NCBI RefSeq assembly: GCF_018130145.1
Contig: NZ_JAFCMB010000002.1
Span: 124,001 to 188,000, forward strand
Length of the DNA stretch: 64,000 bases
From: Bradyrhizobium sp. AUGA SZCCT0176
GTDB lineage: Bacteria > Pseudomonadota > Alphaproteobacteria > Rhizobiales > Xanthobacteraceae
Reading direction: 5' to 3'
Shown: piece by piece, positions 43,674 to 53,065 of the stretch
Layout: each line of letters opens with the position of its first letter
Position numbering within the stretch: the first letter of the stretch is position 1
The notes under the pieces: model-generated
The model's input: only the letters and a program-made list of their open reading frames with translations
What the model was told of the DNA's origin: nothing
Database searches by the model: none
Made by a program: the position numbers and the translations under genes

Positions 43674-43694
43674 CAACGCCAGCACTTGGGTTCG

Positions 43695-44759
43695 ATGGCC
43701 GATCCGACCGTGACAACCTTCGATGATGTCGTGCGAATTCCGGCGCCGCCCGGGCGCGGCACTGCGGTCGGGCGACCGCCGCGCATCGAAGAGGTGGCGG
43801 AACGCGCCGGGGTCTCCCCGATCACGGTGTCGCGGGTGCTGCGTCATCCCGAGAAGGTCAATCGCGAGACCCGCGACCGCATTCTCGAGATCATCGAGGC
43901 GACCGGATACGCTTCCAACCCTCACGCGCGGGCGTTGCGTTCGGGCCGCTCCAACGTCGTCATTGCCTTCGTCTCCAACATCCTCAGCCAGCAGTTCGGC
44001 TTGGCCGTGCGCAGCTTCGCAGCGGCGCTCGAGCCGGAAGGATACGAAGTGTTGGTCGGTCAGACCTCCTACTCCTATGCCCGGGAAGTGGCGATGCTGC
44101 AGTCGCTGCGCGGCATCCGGCCGGCGGCCGTGCTGTTTACCGGCGTGATCGAGCTCGAAGAGAACCGGGCAGCCCTGCAGGAACTGGCCATTCCGGTGAT
44201 CGAGACATGGGCCTATCCGCGTGATCCGATCGACATGCTCGTCGGATTCTCCAACGCCGACGCCGGAGCGATGGCGGCACAGCGACTGGCGGCCGCCGGA
44301 CATCGCCGCGTTGCCTTCATCGGTCGCAGCAGCGGCCGCGGCGCGCTGCGCCGCGACGGTTTTCGCGCAGCCGCTGGAAAACTCGGCATCGAGATCGTGC
44401 ACGAGATCGCCGTCGACGAGATCACCGGTCTTGTCGACGGCCGCGCCGCCTTCGGCGCCCTTCTCGCCCGTGGCGATCCGGTCGACGCCGTCTTCTGCGC
44501 CAACGATCTGTTGGCGACGGGGGCGCTGATCGAAGCGCGCTCCCGCGGCCTGTCCGTGCCGCGCGATCTTGCGTTGCTTGGCTTCGGCGACAACGACGTG
44601 GCGGATCAGATGACGCCGGGCCTCACCACGATCGCATTTGATTCCGCGGCGATCGGCCGGATCGCCGGCGAACTTCTGCTGGCGCGTTTGGCCGGTACGC
44701 CGCATGCGCTGCAGCGTCACGCGGTCGAACTCTTCTTCGTCGAGCGCGGCAGCATCTAA
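43695..44759 (+). CDS. LacI/GalR-family transcriptional regulator
   Basis: 354 aa from the ATG at 43695. HTH and hinge: RIEEVAERAGVSPITVSRVL RHPEKVNRETRDRILEIIEA TGYASNPHARALRSGRSNVV (residues 30-75), then the periplasmic-binding-like core ending in LALLGFGDNDVADQMTPGLT TIAFDS. The N-terminal tail of ~25 residues (VVRIPAPPGRGTAVGRPPR) is typical of gluconate-repressor (GntR of LacI family) relatives. It most likely represses the importer operon through the 38995-39012 palindrome. Confidence 0.93.
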   Translation: MADPTVTTFDDVVRIPAPPGRGTAVGRPPRIEEVAERAGVSPITVSRVLRHPEKVNRETRDRILEIIEATGYASNPHARALRSGRSNVVIAFVSNILSQQFGLAVRSFAAALEPEGYEVLVGQTSYSYAREVAMLQSLRGIRPAAVLFTGVIELEENRAALQELAIPVIETWAYPRDPIDMLVGFSNADAGAMAAQRLAAAGHRRVAFIGRSSGRGALRRDGFRAAAGKLGIEIVHEIAVDEITGLVDGRAAFGALLARGDPVDAVFCANDLLATGALIEARSRGLSVPRDLALLGFGDNDVADQMTPGLTTIAFDSAAIGRIAGELLLARLAGTPHALQRHAVELFFVERGSI

Positions 44760-44770
44760 AGACCTACTCC

Positions 44771-45790
44771 CTACGCCTTGTCCGGCCCGACGCGCACCAG
44801 TTGCTTGCCGAAATTGGCACCCTTGAGCAGGCCCATGAACGCCGCGGGCGCGCTGTCGAGGCCCTCGGTGACGAACTCCTTGTGCTTGATCTTGCCTTCA
44901 CGGAACCACCCCGACATGTCGCGCAGGAAGTCGCCGTGGCGCGCAGCAAAATCGCTGACGATGAAGCCGCGGATGGTGAGGCGCTTGGTCAGCACCGCGC
45001 GCATCATCTTGCCGGCCCATTTCGGCGAGGTCTCGCCGAAATTGTTGTACTCGGCGATCAAGCCGCAGACCGGCATGCGCGCGAACGCATTGAGCTGCGG
45101 AAATACCGCCTCGAACACCGCGCCGCCGACGTTTTCAAAATAGACGTCGATGCCCTTCGGGCAGGCGTCCTTCAGCTTCGCCGCGAGATCGGGATCACGG
45201 TGATCGAGGCAATCGTCGAAGCCGAGTTCCTTTTTGACGTAGTCGCATTTGTCCTTGCCGCCGGCGATGCCGATCGCCCGCGCGCCCTTGATCTTCGCAA
45301 TCTGGCCGACGGCCGACCCGACGGCGCCGGAGGCCGCCGCCACCACGACGGTTTCGCCCGCCTGCGGCTTGCCGATATCGAGCAGGCCGGTATAGGCGGT
45401 CATGCCGGGCATGCCGAGCACGCCGACCGCGGTCGAGATCGGTGCGAGCTTCGGATCGATCTTGGCCAGACCCTTGCCGTCGGAAATCGCATGCGTCTGC
45501 CAGCCGGCGCGCGACAGCACGATGTCGCCTTTCGCAAAACCGGGATTGTTCGAGGCGATCACCTCACTGACCGTGCCGCCTTCCATCACGCCGTCGATCG
45601 GCACCGGCGCCGCATAGGACGGGCCGTCACTCATCCGCCCGCGCATGTAGGGATCGAGCGACAGCCAGATGGTGCGCAGCAGGACCTGGCCCTCACCGGG
45701 CGTCGGCGCGGTATATTCCTCGAGGCGGAAGTCGGATGGCTTCGGTTCGCCCACGGGGCGAGCAGCGAGAACGATGCGTTTTGCGGACAT
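44771..45790 (-). CDS. NADP-dependent medium-chain oxidoreductase (CurA-like)
   Basis: 339 aa from the ATG at 45790, behind GGAGG. Zinc-free MDR: LSLDPYMRGRMSD, GVLGMPGMTAYTGLLDIG, VVVAAASGAVGSAVGQIAKI KGARAIGIAGG (NADP fold) and IDVYFENVGGAVFEAV. These match the leukotriene B4 12-hydroxydehydrogenase / curcumin reductase group (YncB/CurA), which reduces alpha,beta-double bonds of ketones and aldehydes. Its 3' end faces lacI, 11 nt apart. Confidence 0.93.
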   Translation of the reverse strand: MSAKRIVLAARPVGEPKPSDFRLEEYTAPTPGEGQVLLRTIWLSLDPYMRGRMSDGPSYAAPVPIDGVMEGGTVSEVIASNNPGFAKGDIVLSRAGWQTHAISDGKGLAKIDPKLAPISTAVGVLGMPGMTAYTGLLDIGKPQAGETVVVAAASGAVGSAVGQIAKIKGARAIGIAGGKDKCDYVKKELGFDDCLDHRDPDLAAKLKDACPKGIDVYFENVGGAVFEAVFPQLNAFARMPVCGLIAEYNNFGETSPKWAGKMMRAVLTKRLTIRGFIVSDFAARHGDFLRDMSGWFREGKIKHKEFVTEGLDSAPAAFMGLLKGANFGKQLVRVGPDKA

Positions 45791-45845
45791 GGTTGTTTCC
45801 TCCGGATTGTTATTTGTCGTCATTGCGAGCGTAGCGATGATGCTA

Positions 45846-45928
45846 CGTCATTCCGGGATGGTGCGTAAGCACCAGACCCGGAATCTCGAGATTCCGGGTT
45901 CGATGCTTCGCATCGCCCCGGAATGACG
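45846..45928. repeat. Palindromic repeat, type TCATTCCGGG...CCGGAATGA
   Basis: CGTCATTCCGGGATGGTGCG ... GACCCGGAATCTCGAGATTC CGGGTTCGATGCTTCGCATC GCCCCGGAATGACGG. Nearly identical to 46623-46705 and 35001-35080. Confidence 0.8.
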
Positions 45929-45951
45929 GCTGATATTACCGTACTCGAATA

Positions 45952-46575
45952 TCAGGCCGCGATTTTTGCCAGCGCGGCCTCAAACGCCGCCGCAGCGCTT
46001 GGCAAATCCGCGAAAGCAAGCCCGCTATCGGCGGTCTGCTTCTGGTCCGCGGTCGCGGTAGGACGCACTTCCGCAATCGGCTTTGCCCCATCGAGCAAGG
46101 CCGCCGGCGCGATCACGTGAAATTCATGGGTTTCGACCGGCTGATCCTTCAGCAGGAAGACACTGAGCGAGACGATGTCAGTACCTCGCCGATAGGAAAT
46201 ATAGCGGTCGACCGCCACCGAACCGTCGCGCTGCATGCCGCCGAGTTTTGCAAAGCCCTTGGAGTCGAGCAGCTTGTGGGCCTTGAAACCCTTGATGCCA
46301 ACCGACTTCGCTTTCGCGGTCTCTTCCGACAAATCGAATTTGGCGGCCATCGCCTTGCCGATTTCAGCGAGCTGCTCCGACATCGCGTGCTCGAACTCTT
46401 TTGCCTCGGTGCGCGGCTTCGATGCCTTGCCTGGCCTGGCCGCGTTGCGCTTTTGCAGCTCGGCGTTGCACCGCGCGATGATATCAGCCGCGGCTTTCCG
46501 CTCGGCGTTGACGAGCAGATTCTTCAAATCCTGATTTGAAAGCGCGGCAATCCTGTCGTCCGACCAATCGACCAT
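45952..46575 (-). CDS. Conserved hypothetical protein
   Basis: 207 aa from the ATG at 46575 (MVDWSDDRIAALSNQDLKNL); a TTG nine nt upstream is the only alternative. No recognised domain. The first ~50 residues are a helical, charged segment (LVNAERKAAADIIARCNAEL QKR), the middle (SVGIKGFKAHKLLDSKGFAK LGGMQRDGSVAVDRYISYRR GTDIVSLSVFL) looks like a compact alpha/beta fold, and the end is Ala-rich. Cytoplasmic. Flanked on both sides by the same palindromic repeat type, so its monocistronic mRNA probably ends within 45846-45928. Confidence 0.75.
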   Translation of the reverse strand: MVDWSDDRIAALSNQDLKNLLVNAERKAAADIIARCNAELQKRNAARPGKASKPRTEAKEFEHAMSEQLAEIGKAMAAKFDLSEETAKAKSVGIKGFKAHKLLDSKGFAKLGGMQRDGSVAVDRYISYRRGTDIVSLSVFLLKDQPVETHEFHVIAPAALLDGAKPIAEVRPTATADQKQTADSGLAFADLPSAAAAFEAALAKIAA

Positions 46576-46622
46576 GATGTTCAATTTCTTTCAAAAACAG
46601 CGCTGCTAGCGCATGAAGGCAG

Positions 46623-46705
46623 CGTCATTCCGGGATGGTCCATAAAGACCAGGCCCGGAATCTCGAGATTCCGGGTTCGATGCTGCGCATCGCCCCGGAA
46701 TGACG
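46623..46705. repeat. Palindromic repeat, type TCATTCCGGG...CCGGAATGA
   Basis: CGTCATTCCGGGATGGTCCA TAAAGACCAGGCCCGGAATC TCGAGATTCCGGGTTCGATG CTGCGCATCGCCCCGGAATG ACGG. Sits just 3' of guaB and may terminate it. Confidence 0.8.
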
Positions 46706-46714
46706 GGCCTTAGC

Positions 46715-48343
<1,629 letters not shown>

Positions 48344-48401
48344 TCAAAGCGTTTGGCCGCTATGCACAGGCTTTTCCCGAAAAGCCCTTAGTTAAAGGGC
48401 C

Positions 48402-48650
48402 TTAACGTTGATATCCCGGCGGCGGGCCGTGCTGGCGGATCGCCTCCACCACCTCCCGGTGCCGGCGGTCCTCCCGCCTCATGTGAACCGCGATGAGCGC
48501 ATGCGCCGACGGCACCAGCAGCAGGACGTGGAAAAACAGGCCGAAAACCAGGCAAAACACCAGCAGAACGAGGTTGAAGATCGCCGAAAATGGCTGCCCG
48601 TTCAGGAGCAGCCCAAGTGGCGGCAACAGCGCGGCGAGCAGGTAGATCAT
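48402..48650 (-). CDS. Small YqaE/Pmp3-like membrane protein
   Basis: 82 aa from the ATG at 48650, behind GGAGA. Two hydrophobic helices (MIYLLAALLPPLGLLLNG and FNLVLLVFCLVFGLFFHVLL LVPSAHALIAV) with the LPPLGLLL and P.AHALI motifs of the Pmp3/YqaE family, followed by a charged C-terminal tail (HMRREDRRHREVVEAIRQHG). In other organisms this family affects membrane potential under stress. The 12-residue upstream extension is excluded. Confidence 0.7.
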   Translation of the reverse strand: MIYLLAALLPPLGLLLNGQPFSAIFNLVLLVFCLVFGLFFHVLLLVPSAHALIAVHMRREDRRHREVVEAIRQHGPPPGYQR

Positions 48651-48786
48651 CGTCGGGTCTCCGGTGGCGCCAGTTGGCGGCGTCACGCAGGATTTAGGTG
48701 GTTTGCACGGTTCCGCAATGGCTTGTCCGACAGCGGGGTGATACAGCCCAATTCACCCCGCCTGCCCTCCCGCACCCCGATTCCCG

Positions 48787-50262
48787 ATGGACAAACAGCG
48801 CCTGATCCCGCTCATCGTGGCCACCGCCCTGTTCATGGAAAACATGGACGCGACGGTCATTGCGACGTCGCTGCCGGCGATCGCGGCTGACATCGGCACC
48901 AGCCCGCTGACGCTGAAACTTGCGATCACGTCCTACCTGCTTTCGCTCGCGGTGTTCATTCCCGCCAGCGGCTGGACCGCCGACCGCTTCGGCGCGCGGA
49001 TGGTGTTTTCCATCGCCATCGGCGTCTTCATGCTGGGATCGATCGGCTGCGCGATGTCGACGTCGGTCACGCATTTCGTGATCGCGCGCATCCTGCAGGG
49101 TCTCGGCGGCGCGATGATGACGCCGGTCGGACGACTGGTGCTGCTGCGCTCGATCGACAAAAGCGGGCTGGTGCAGGCGATGACATGGGTGACGGTGCCG
49201 GCGCTGATCGGCCCGGTGATCGGGCCGCCGCTCGGCGGCTTCATCACCACCTATTTCTCCTGGCACTGGATCTTCCTGATCAACATTCCGATCGGGCTGC
49301 TCGGCATCTTCATGGCGATGAAATACATCGATCCGATCCGCAGCGAAGACCCGGAGCGGTTCGATCTCTACGGGCTGGTGCTGGCGGGCATTGGCCTCGC
49401 CGGCATCGCCTTCGGCCTCTCGGTCGCCGGGCTCAATCTCCTGCCGTGGACGGTCGTCGCGGGCCTTGTTGCGGTCGGTTCGATCTCGATGGCGCTCTAT
49501 GTGGTGCACGCGCGGAAGACGGGTTCGCCGGTCCTCGACTTCTCGATGCTGCGGCTGCAGACGCTGCGCGCCAGCATCTATGGCGGCTTCCTGTTCCGGC
49601 TCGGCATCGGCGCGCTGCCATTCCTGCTGCCGCTGCTGATGCAGGAAGGTTTTGGGCTGACGCCGTTCCAGTCCGGCCTCGTAACGTTCTCGTCCGCGGT
49701 CGGCGCCATGGGCATGAAAACGCTGGCCGCGCGCATCATCCGCACCTTCGGCTTTCGCAACATGATGGCGGTCAACGCCATCATCAGCTCGGTATTTCTC
49801 GCCGCCTGCGCCCTGTTCACGATCACGACGCCGTTGATGCTGATCTTCATCATCCTCGTGGTCGGCGGCTTCTTCCGCTCGCTGCAATTCACCGCGATCA
49901 ACACCGTCGCTTATGCAGAAGTCGAACCGGCGCAGATGAGCCGCGCCACCACGCTTGTGAGCGTCAACCAGCAGCTGGCGACCTCGGCCGGCGTCGCCGT
50001 CGGCGCGTTCTCGGTGGAATCGACCATGCTGTGGCATCACGCCACCGAACTGGATGCAACCATGTTCGGCCCGGCCTTCATCGTGGTCGCGATCATCTCG
50101 GCGGTGTCAGGCTGGTTCTTCTGGCAGATGCCTGACGATGCCGGCCACGAGATCTCGGGCCGCAAGGCGGTCGAGATTTCCAGCCGCAAGGGCGCGGAAA
50201 AGGCCGCGACAAAAGCCGCCAGCGAAGGCCCCGAGGACACGCGCGATCAGCGGCTGGGATAG
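48787..50262 (+). CDS. MFS transporter, DHA2-type multidrug efflux pump (14 helices)
   Basis: 491 aa. MDATVIATSLPAIAADIGTS (motif D1 of DHA2), WTADRFGARMVF (motif A), RILQGLGGAMMTPVGRLVLL R (motif B) and FLINIPIGLLGIFMAMKYI (motif C region) define the EmrB/QacA-like drug:H+ antiporters. The last 35 residues (EISGRKAVEISSRKGAEKAA TKAASEGPEDT) are a charged cytoplasmic tail with a repeated SRKGAE/GRKAVE word. Monocistronic; substrate unknown. Confidence 0.93.
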   Translation: MDKQRLIPLIVATALFMENMDATVIATSLPAIAADIGTSPLTLKLAITSYLLSLAVFIPASGWTADRFGARMVFSIAIGVFMLGSIGCAMSTSVTHFVIARILQGLGGAMMTPVGRLVLLRSIDKSGLVQAMTWVTVPALIGPVIGPPLGGFITTYFSWHWIFLINIPIGLLGIFMAMKYIDPIRSEDPERFDLYGLVLAGIGLAGIAFGLSVAGLNLLPWTVVAGLVAVGSISMALYVVHARKTGSPVLDFSMLRLQTLRASIYGGFLFRLGIGALPFLLPLLMQEGFGLTPFQSGLVTFSSAVGAMGMKTLAARIIRTFGFRNMMAVNAIISSVFLAACALFTITTPLMLIFIILVVGGFFRSLQFTAINTVAYAEVEPAQMSRATTLVSVNQQLATSAGVAVGAFSVESTMLWHHATELDATMFGPAFIVVAIISAVSGWFFWQMPDDAGHEISGRKAVEISSRKGAEKAATKAASEGPEDTRDQRLG

Positions 50263-50346
50263 ATCCGTCACACCCAGTTGATCCCGGCGCCGGAAACATA
50301 TCCGGGCGCAACCGTTTTCCTTTCGTACCTCGAAAGGAAAGACACC

Positions 50347-50664
50347 ATGAAACTCGCAAAATTCGGAACGCTTGGATTGGCCGCGGTACTTGCACTTGCA
50401 AGCAGCTTCGCGCTCGCACAGACCGGTACTGGTTCCACCGGTGGCAGCACCGCAACCGGCGGATCGACCACAAGCGGCTCCACCACGGGACCGTCGGTCA
50501 ACAGCACGACGACAGGCAGTTCGACCACCGGCTTGAGCAACGATGCCGGCAGCGCTGCCGCCGGCGCGAACAGCGCGCGGAATCCCTCAGGAAATCCCGC
50601 AATCAATACCTCCCCCAGCGGATCGCCGGTAACTCCTGCTCCGGGTTCGGGCGTGGGACGATAG
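50347..50664 (+). CDS. Secreted Ser/Thr/Gly-rich low-complexity protein
   Basis: 105 aa from the ATG at 50347, behind GAAAGG. Signal peptide FGTLGLAAVLALASSFALAQ, then a mature chain made almost only of Ser, Thr, Gly, Ala, Asn and Pro (TGSTGGSTATGGSTTSGSTT G...), without aromatic residues or Cys. Probably a disordered periplasmic or extracellular protein; function unknown. It lies 26 nt before the CRP/FNR-like site of peptide 2. Confidence 0.75.
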   Translation: MKLAKFGTLGLAAVLALASSFALAQTGTGSTGGSTATGGSTTSGSTTGPSVNSTTTGSSTTGLSNDAGSAAAGANSARNPSGNPAINTSPSGSPVTPAPGSGVGR

Positions 50665-50689
50665 CGCCGTGTCGTGACATACGGTTGTA

Positions 50690-50705
50690 TGTGATTTTTA
50701 TCACT
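50690..50705 (+). promoter_or_regulatory. CRP/FNR-like dyad upstream of double-glycine peptide 2
   Basis: TGTGA-TTTTTA-TCACT matches TGTGA-N6-TCACA at 9 of 10 arm positions and ends 75 nt before the ATG at 50781. Confidence 0.7.
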
Positions 50706-50730
50706 GCGATCCATCGATACACTGGCAAAA

Positions 50731-50775
50731 TTTCCCTCCTGGCGAGATGGGCTCGCCAGAAATCAAGGAGGGAAA
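50731..50775 (+). promoter_or_regulatory. 5' leader structure sequestering the ribosome binding site of peptide 2
   Basis: TTTCCCTCCT (50731-50740) is exactly complementary to AGGAGGGAAA (50766-50775), which contains the Shine-Dalgarno sequence of the peptide gene. Between them GGCGA (50741-50745) pairs with TCGCC (50753-50757), leaving an 8 nt bulge. The full structure would hide the ribosome binding site, so translation may be switched by temperature, a ligand or a protein. The inner hairpin ends 23 nt before the ATG, as in peptides 1 and 3. Confidence 0.65.
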
Positions 50776-50780
50776 CGTCT

Positions 50781-50957
50781 ATGACCAAAGCGAACACGGA
50801 AGCTTCGACCAATCGTCTCGACGACACCGATCTGGAACTCGTGAGCGGCGGTGAACGCACCCTTTACGAGAACCTCCATCGGCTGTGGTTCGCGGCGAGC
50901 TGCGTCCTCTCAGGCAGTACGCTGACCGTGAAGGGCGATCAGTTGCACTGCAGCTGA
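50781..50957 (+). CDS. Double-glycine leader peptide 2 (putative bacteriocin/RiPP-like precursor)
   Basis: 58 aa from the ATG at 50781, with AGGAGG 9 nt upstream. The leader ends RLDDTDLELVSGG (Gly24), with the L-x4-L-x2-V-x-G-G pattern of GG leaders. The 34-residue core (ERTLYENLHRLWFAASCVLS ...) has two Cys (core 17 and 33), which could form a disulfide or thioether ring, and a hydrophobic centre LWFAASCVL. No processing transporter adjacent. The peptide resembles the leader of peptide 3 (LLDDAALEIVAGG) more than that of peptide 1. Monocistronic, ended by a hairpin. Confidence 0.8.
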   Translation: MTKANTEASTNRLDDTDLELVSGGERTLYENLHRLWFAASCVLSGSTLTVKGDQLHCS

Positions 50958-50987
50958 CACGCTGGCGCGAATAGCGCTTCTGACTCT

Positions 50988-51028
50988 AACGGCCTCGGCG
51001 CCGAAGCTTGAAAGGCGCTGAGGCCGTT
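50988..51028 (+). terminator. Intrinsic terminator of peptide 2
   Basis: AACGGCCTCGGCGC (50988-51001) pairs with GCGCTGAGGCCGTT (51015-51028), 14 bp with one G-U pair, followed by ATTGCGAGTTTTT. Confidence 0.8.
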
Positions 51029-51277
51029 ATTGCGAGTTTTTGGAAGCTGAGCCGCGACGCCGCGCATGGACCGACGCCTTCTGCGGACGCGCCAAGCCGC
51101 GCCGCCAGCGAAACTGCCTGCGCTTCATCCGATCGCCTCGTCGACGGGCAATCGCGTCGATTTCAGCATGTTTGCACCCGGCCCAATGAAGGCGCAACGC
51201 ACCGAAGCGCTTACCCACCTGTGGCACAGACCTTGCCTGCAAATGAGCATCTTTGTTCTGCAGAGGGATCGCTGCTC
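51029..51277. other. Intergenic stretch without supported gene
   Basis: About 250 bp between the terminator of peptide 2 and the Opp-type binding protein. An open frame upstream of the true start continues through it, but its residues do not resemble the family. CACCTGTGGCACAG near 51217 is the only dyad-like word seen. Confidence 0.5.
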
Positions 51278-52900
51278 ATGTCGCATTCATCGTTTTTCCT
51301 CAGCCGCCGGCACTTTCTGCAGACCACCCTGGCCGGCGCGACAGCTGTAGGTTTCCACGGTTCGGACGCCGCTGCGCAAGGCCGCTCGGAAACATTGCTG
51401 GTGGTGCAGGAGCTCGGCCCCAATTCGCTTGATATGCAGGGCGTCGGTTCGAACCAGACCGTCAACGGGCTGTCCTGGAATTGCTACGACCGGCTCCTGA
51501 CCTACGCGTCAAAAACGCTGCCCGACGGGACGCTGTCCTACGACCGCGAAAAACTCGCGCCTGAACTGGCCGAGGGCTGGGAAGTTGCGGCCGACGGCAT
51601 GTCCTGCACCTTCAAGCTGCGCAAGGACGCAAAGTTTCACGACGGCACGCCGGTCACGTCCAGCGACGTCAAATGGTCGTTTGATCGCGCGGTCAGGGTC
51701 GGCGGTTTTCCCACCTTTCAGATGTCAGCGGGCTCGCTGGAAAAAACGGAACAGTTCGTCGTCGTCGACGACCACACTTTCCGGATCGACTATGTCCGCA
51801 AGGACAAACTGCTGCTGTTCAACGTCGCCGTCGTCGTCCCCTTCATCATCAATTCGCAACTGGCGAAGAAGAATGCGACGCCAGAGGATCCCTGGGCATT
51901 GAGCTGGCTGAAGAACAACGAGGCCGGCGGCGGCGCCTACAAGCTTGACAGCTGGAAGCCCGGCACCGAGACCGTCCTGACGCGCTTCGACGACTGGAAG
52001 AGCGGCCCGCTTCCGAAAATCAAACGCATTATCATGCGGGACATCCCTTCCGCCGGCACGCGGCGGGCCACGCTGGAACGCGGCGATGCCGATCTCTCGA
52101 GCGGCTTTGCCCCGCGTGATTTCGATCAGGTCATCAAGGACGGCAAGGTCAAGGTCTCCGGCGTGCCGATCCCGAATGCGCTTTGGTCGTTGGCGCTGAA
52201 TACCGCCAAGCCGCCGTTCGACAATGTCAAACTGCGCCAGGCGCTCGCCTGGGCGATGCCTTACGAACAGATCCAGAGCAGCGCCTTCTTCGGCCGCGCC
52301 GTTCCGATGTATGGCGGCCCCACTGAGGTCTCAAAGCCGGTATGGCCACAACCTTTCCCCTATGTCACCGACCTCGACAAGGCCAAGGCGCTGATGAAGG
52401 AGGCCGGTTTTGAGACCGGGTTCGAGACGACGCTCTCGCTCGACACCGGCACGGCAACGGTCGGCGAGCCCACCATCGTGCTCATTCAGGAGAGCCTCGC
52501 AAAGATCGGTATCAAGACCGACATCAACAAGATTCCGGGCGCCAACTGGCGGACGACGCTGAACAAGAAGGAATTGCCGCTGGCGCTCAACCGCTTCAGC
52601 GGCTGGCTCGATTATCCCGAATATTACTTCTACTGGAATTTCCACGGCAACAATTCGATCTTCAACATCTCCTCGTACCAGAACAAGGAGATGGACAAGC
52701 TGATCGACAAAGCGCGCTTTACGACCGATGCCGCGGAATACGAAACGACCGTGAAGGCGTTCATTGCGCTGTGCATGCGCGACGTTCCGGTGATTCCGCT
52801 TAACCAGCCGATCCACGACGTCGCGATGCAAAAGAACATCAGCGGCTACGAATTCTGGTTTCACCGCGAGCCCGACTTCAGGCAGTTCGTCAAGGGATAG
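51278..52900 (+). CDS. ABC transporter family 5 (Opp/Dpp-type) binding protein, Tat-exported, orphan
   Basis: 540 aa from the ATG at 51278, behind CAGAGGG. SRRHFLQTTLAGATAVGF is a consensus twin-arginine signal. The mature protein has the SBP_bac_5 layout: KLAPELAEGWEVAADGMSCT FKLRKDAKFHDGTPVTSSDV KWSFDRAV is the family signature region, and FDNVKLRQALAWAMPYEQIQ is the central motif. Usual ligands are oligopeptides or related compounds. No permease or ATPase is adjacent. It lies between two double-glycine peptide units, which makes a peptide ligand worth considering, but the link is only positional. Confidence 0.9.
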   Translation: MSHSSFFLSRRHFLQTTLAGATAVGFHGSDAAAQGRSETLLVVQELGPNSLDMQGVGSNQTVNGLSWNCYDRLLTYASKTLPDGTLSYDREKLAPELAEGWEVAADGMSCTFKLRKDAKFHDGTPVTSSDVKWSFDRAVRVGGFPTFQMSAGSLEKTEQFVVVDDHTFRIDYVRKDKLLLFNVAVVVPFIINSQLAKKNATPEDPWALSWLKNNEAGGGAYKLDSWKPGTETVLTRFDDWKSGPLPKIKRIIMRDIPSAGTRRATLERGDADLSSGFAPRDFDQVIKDGKVKVSGVPIPNALWSLALNTAKPPFDNVKLRQALAWAMPYEQIQSSAFFGRAVPMYGGPTEVSKPVWPQPFPYVTDLDKAKALMKEAGFETGFETTLSLDTGTATVGEPTIVLIQESLAKIGIKTDINKIPGANWRTTLNKKELPLALNRFSGWLDYPEYYFYWNFHGNNSIFNISSYQNKEMDKLIDKARFTTDAAEYETTVKAFIALCMRDVPVIPLNQPIHDVAMQKNISGYEFWFHREPDFRQFVKG

Positions 52901-52917
52901 CCGATCAAGCGATCGGC
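52900..52917 (+). terminator. Hairpin at the end of the Opp-type binding protein gene
   Basis: GCCGATC-AAGC-GATCGGC, a perfect 7 bp stem starting at the last base of the TAG stop codon. No T-run, so weak as an intrinsic terminator. Confidence 0.45.
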
Positions 52918-52968
52918 GCCGGCTAGCCAGCCTCTTCAATCTGCAATGGAAACCCGTCTGATTTGCTG

Positions 52969-52984
52969 TGTGATGTCAGTCACG
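52969..52984 (+). promoter_or_regulatory. CRP/FNR-like dyad upstream of double-glycine peptide 3
   Basis: TGTGA-TGTCAG-TCACG matches TGTGA-N6-TCACA at 9 of 10 arm positions and ends 81 nt before the ATG at 53066. Confidence 0.7.
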
Positions 52985-53025
52985 GCAAAGGCCCGGCCGG
53001 TGCCGTATCCCTGTGAGCATGGATG

Positions 53026-53041
53026 GCGGGAACGGTCCCGC
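53026..53041 (+). promoter_or_regulatory. Conserved 5' leader hairpin of double-glycine peptide 3
   Basis: GCGGGA-ACGG-TCCCGC, a perfect 6 bp stem with a 4 nt loop ending 24 nt before the ATG. The 3' arm TCCCG (53036-53040) can alternatively pair with CGGGA (53054-53058), which is the ribosome binding site, so the two pairings are mutually exclusive. Confidence 0.55.
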
Positions 53042-53065
53042 TTCAAAGACAAACGGGAGACGACC

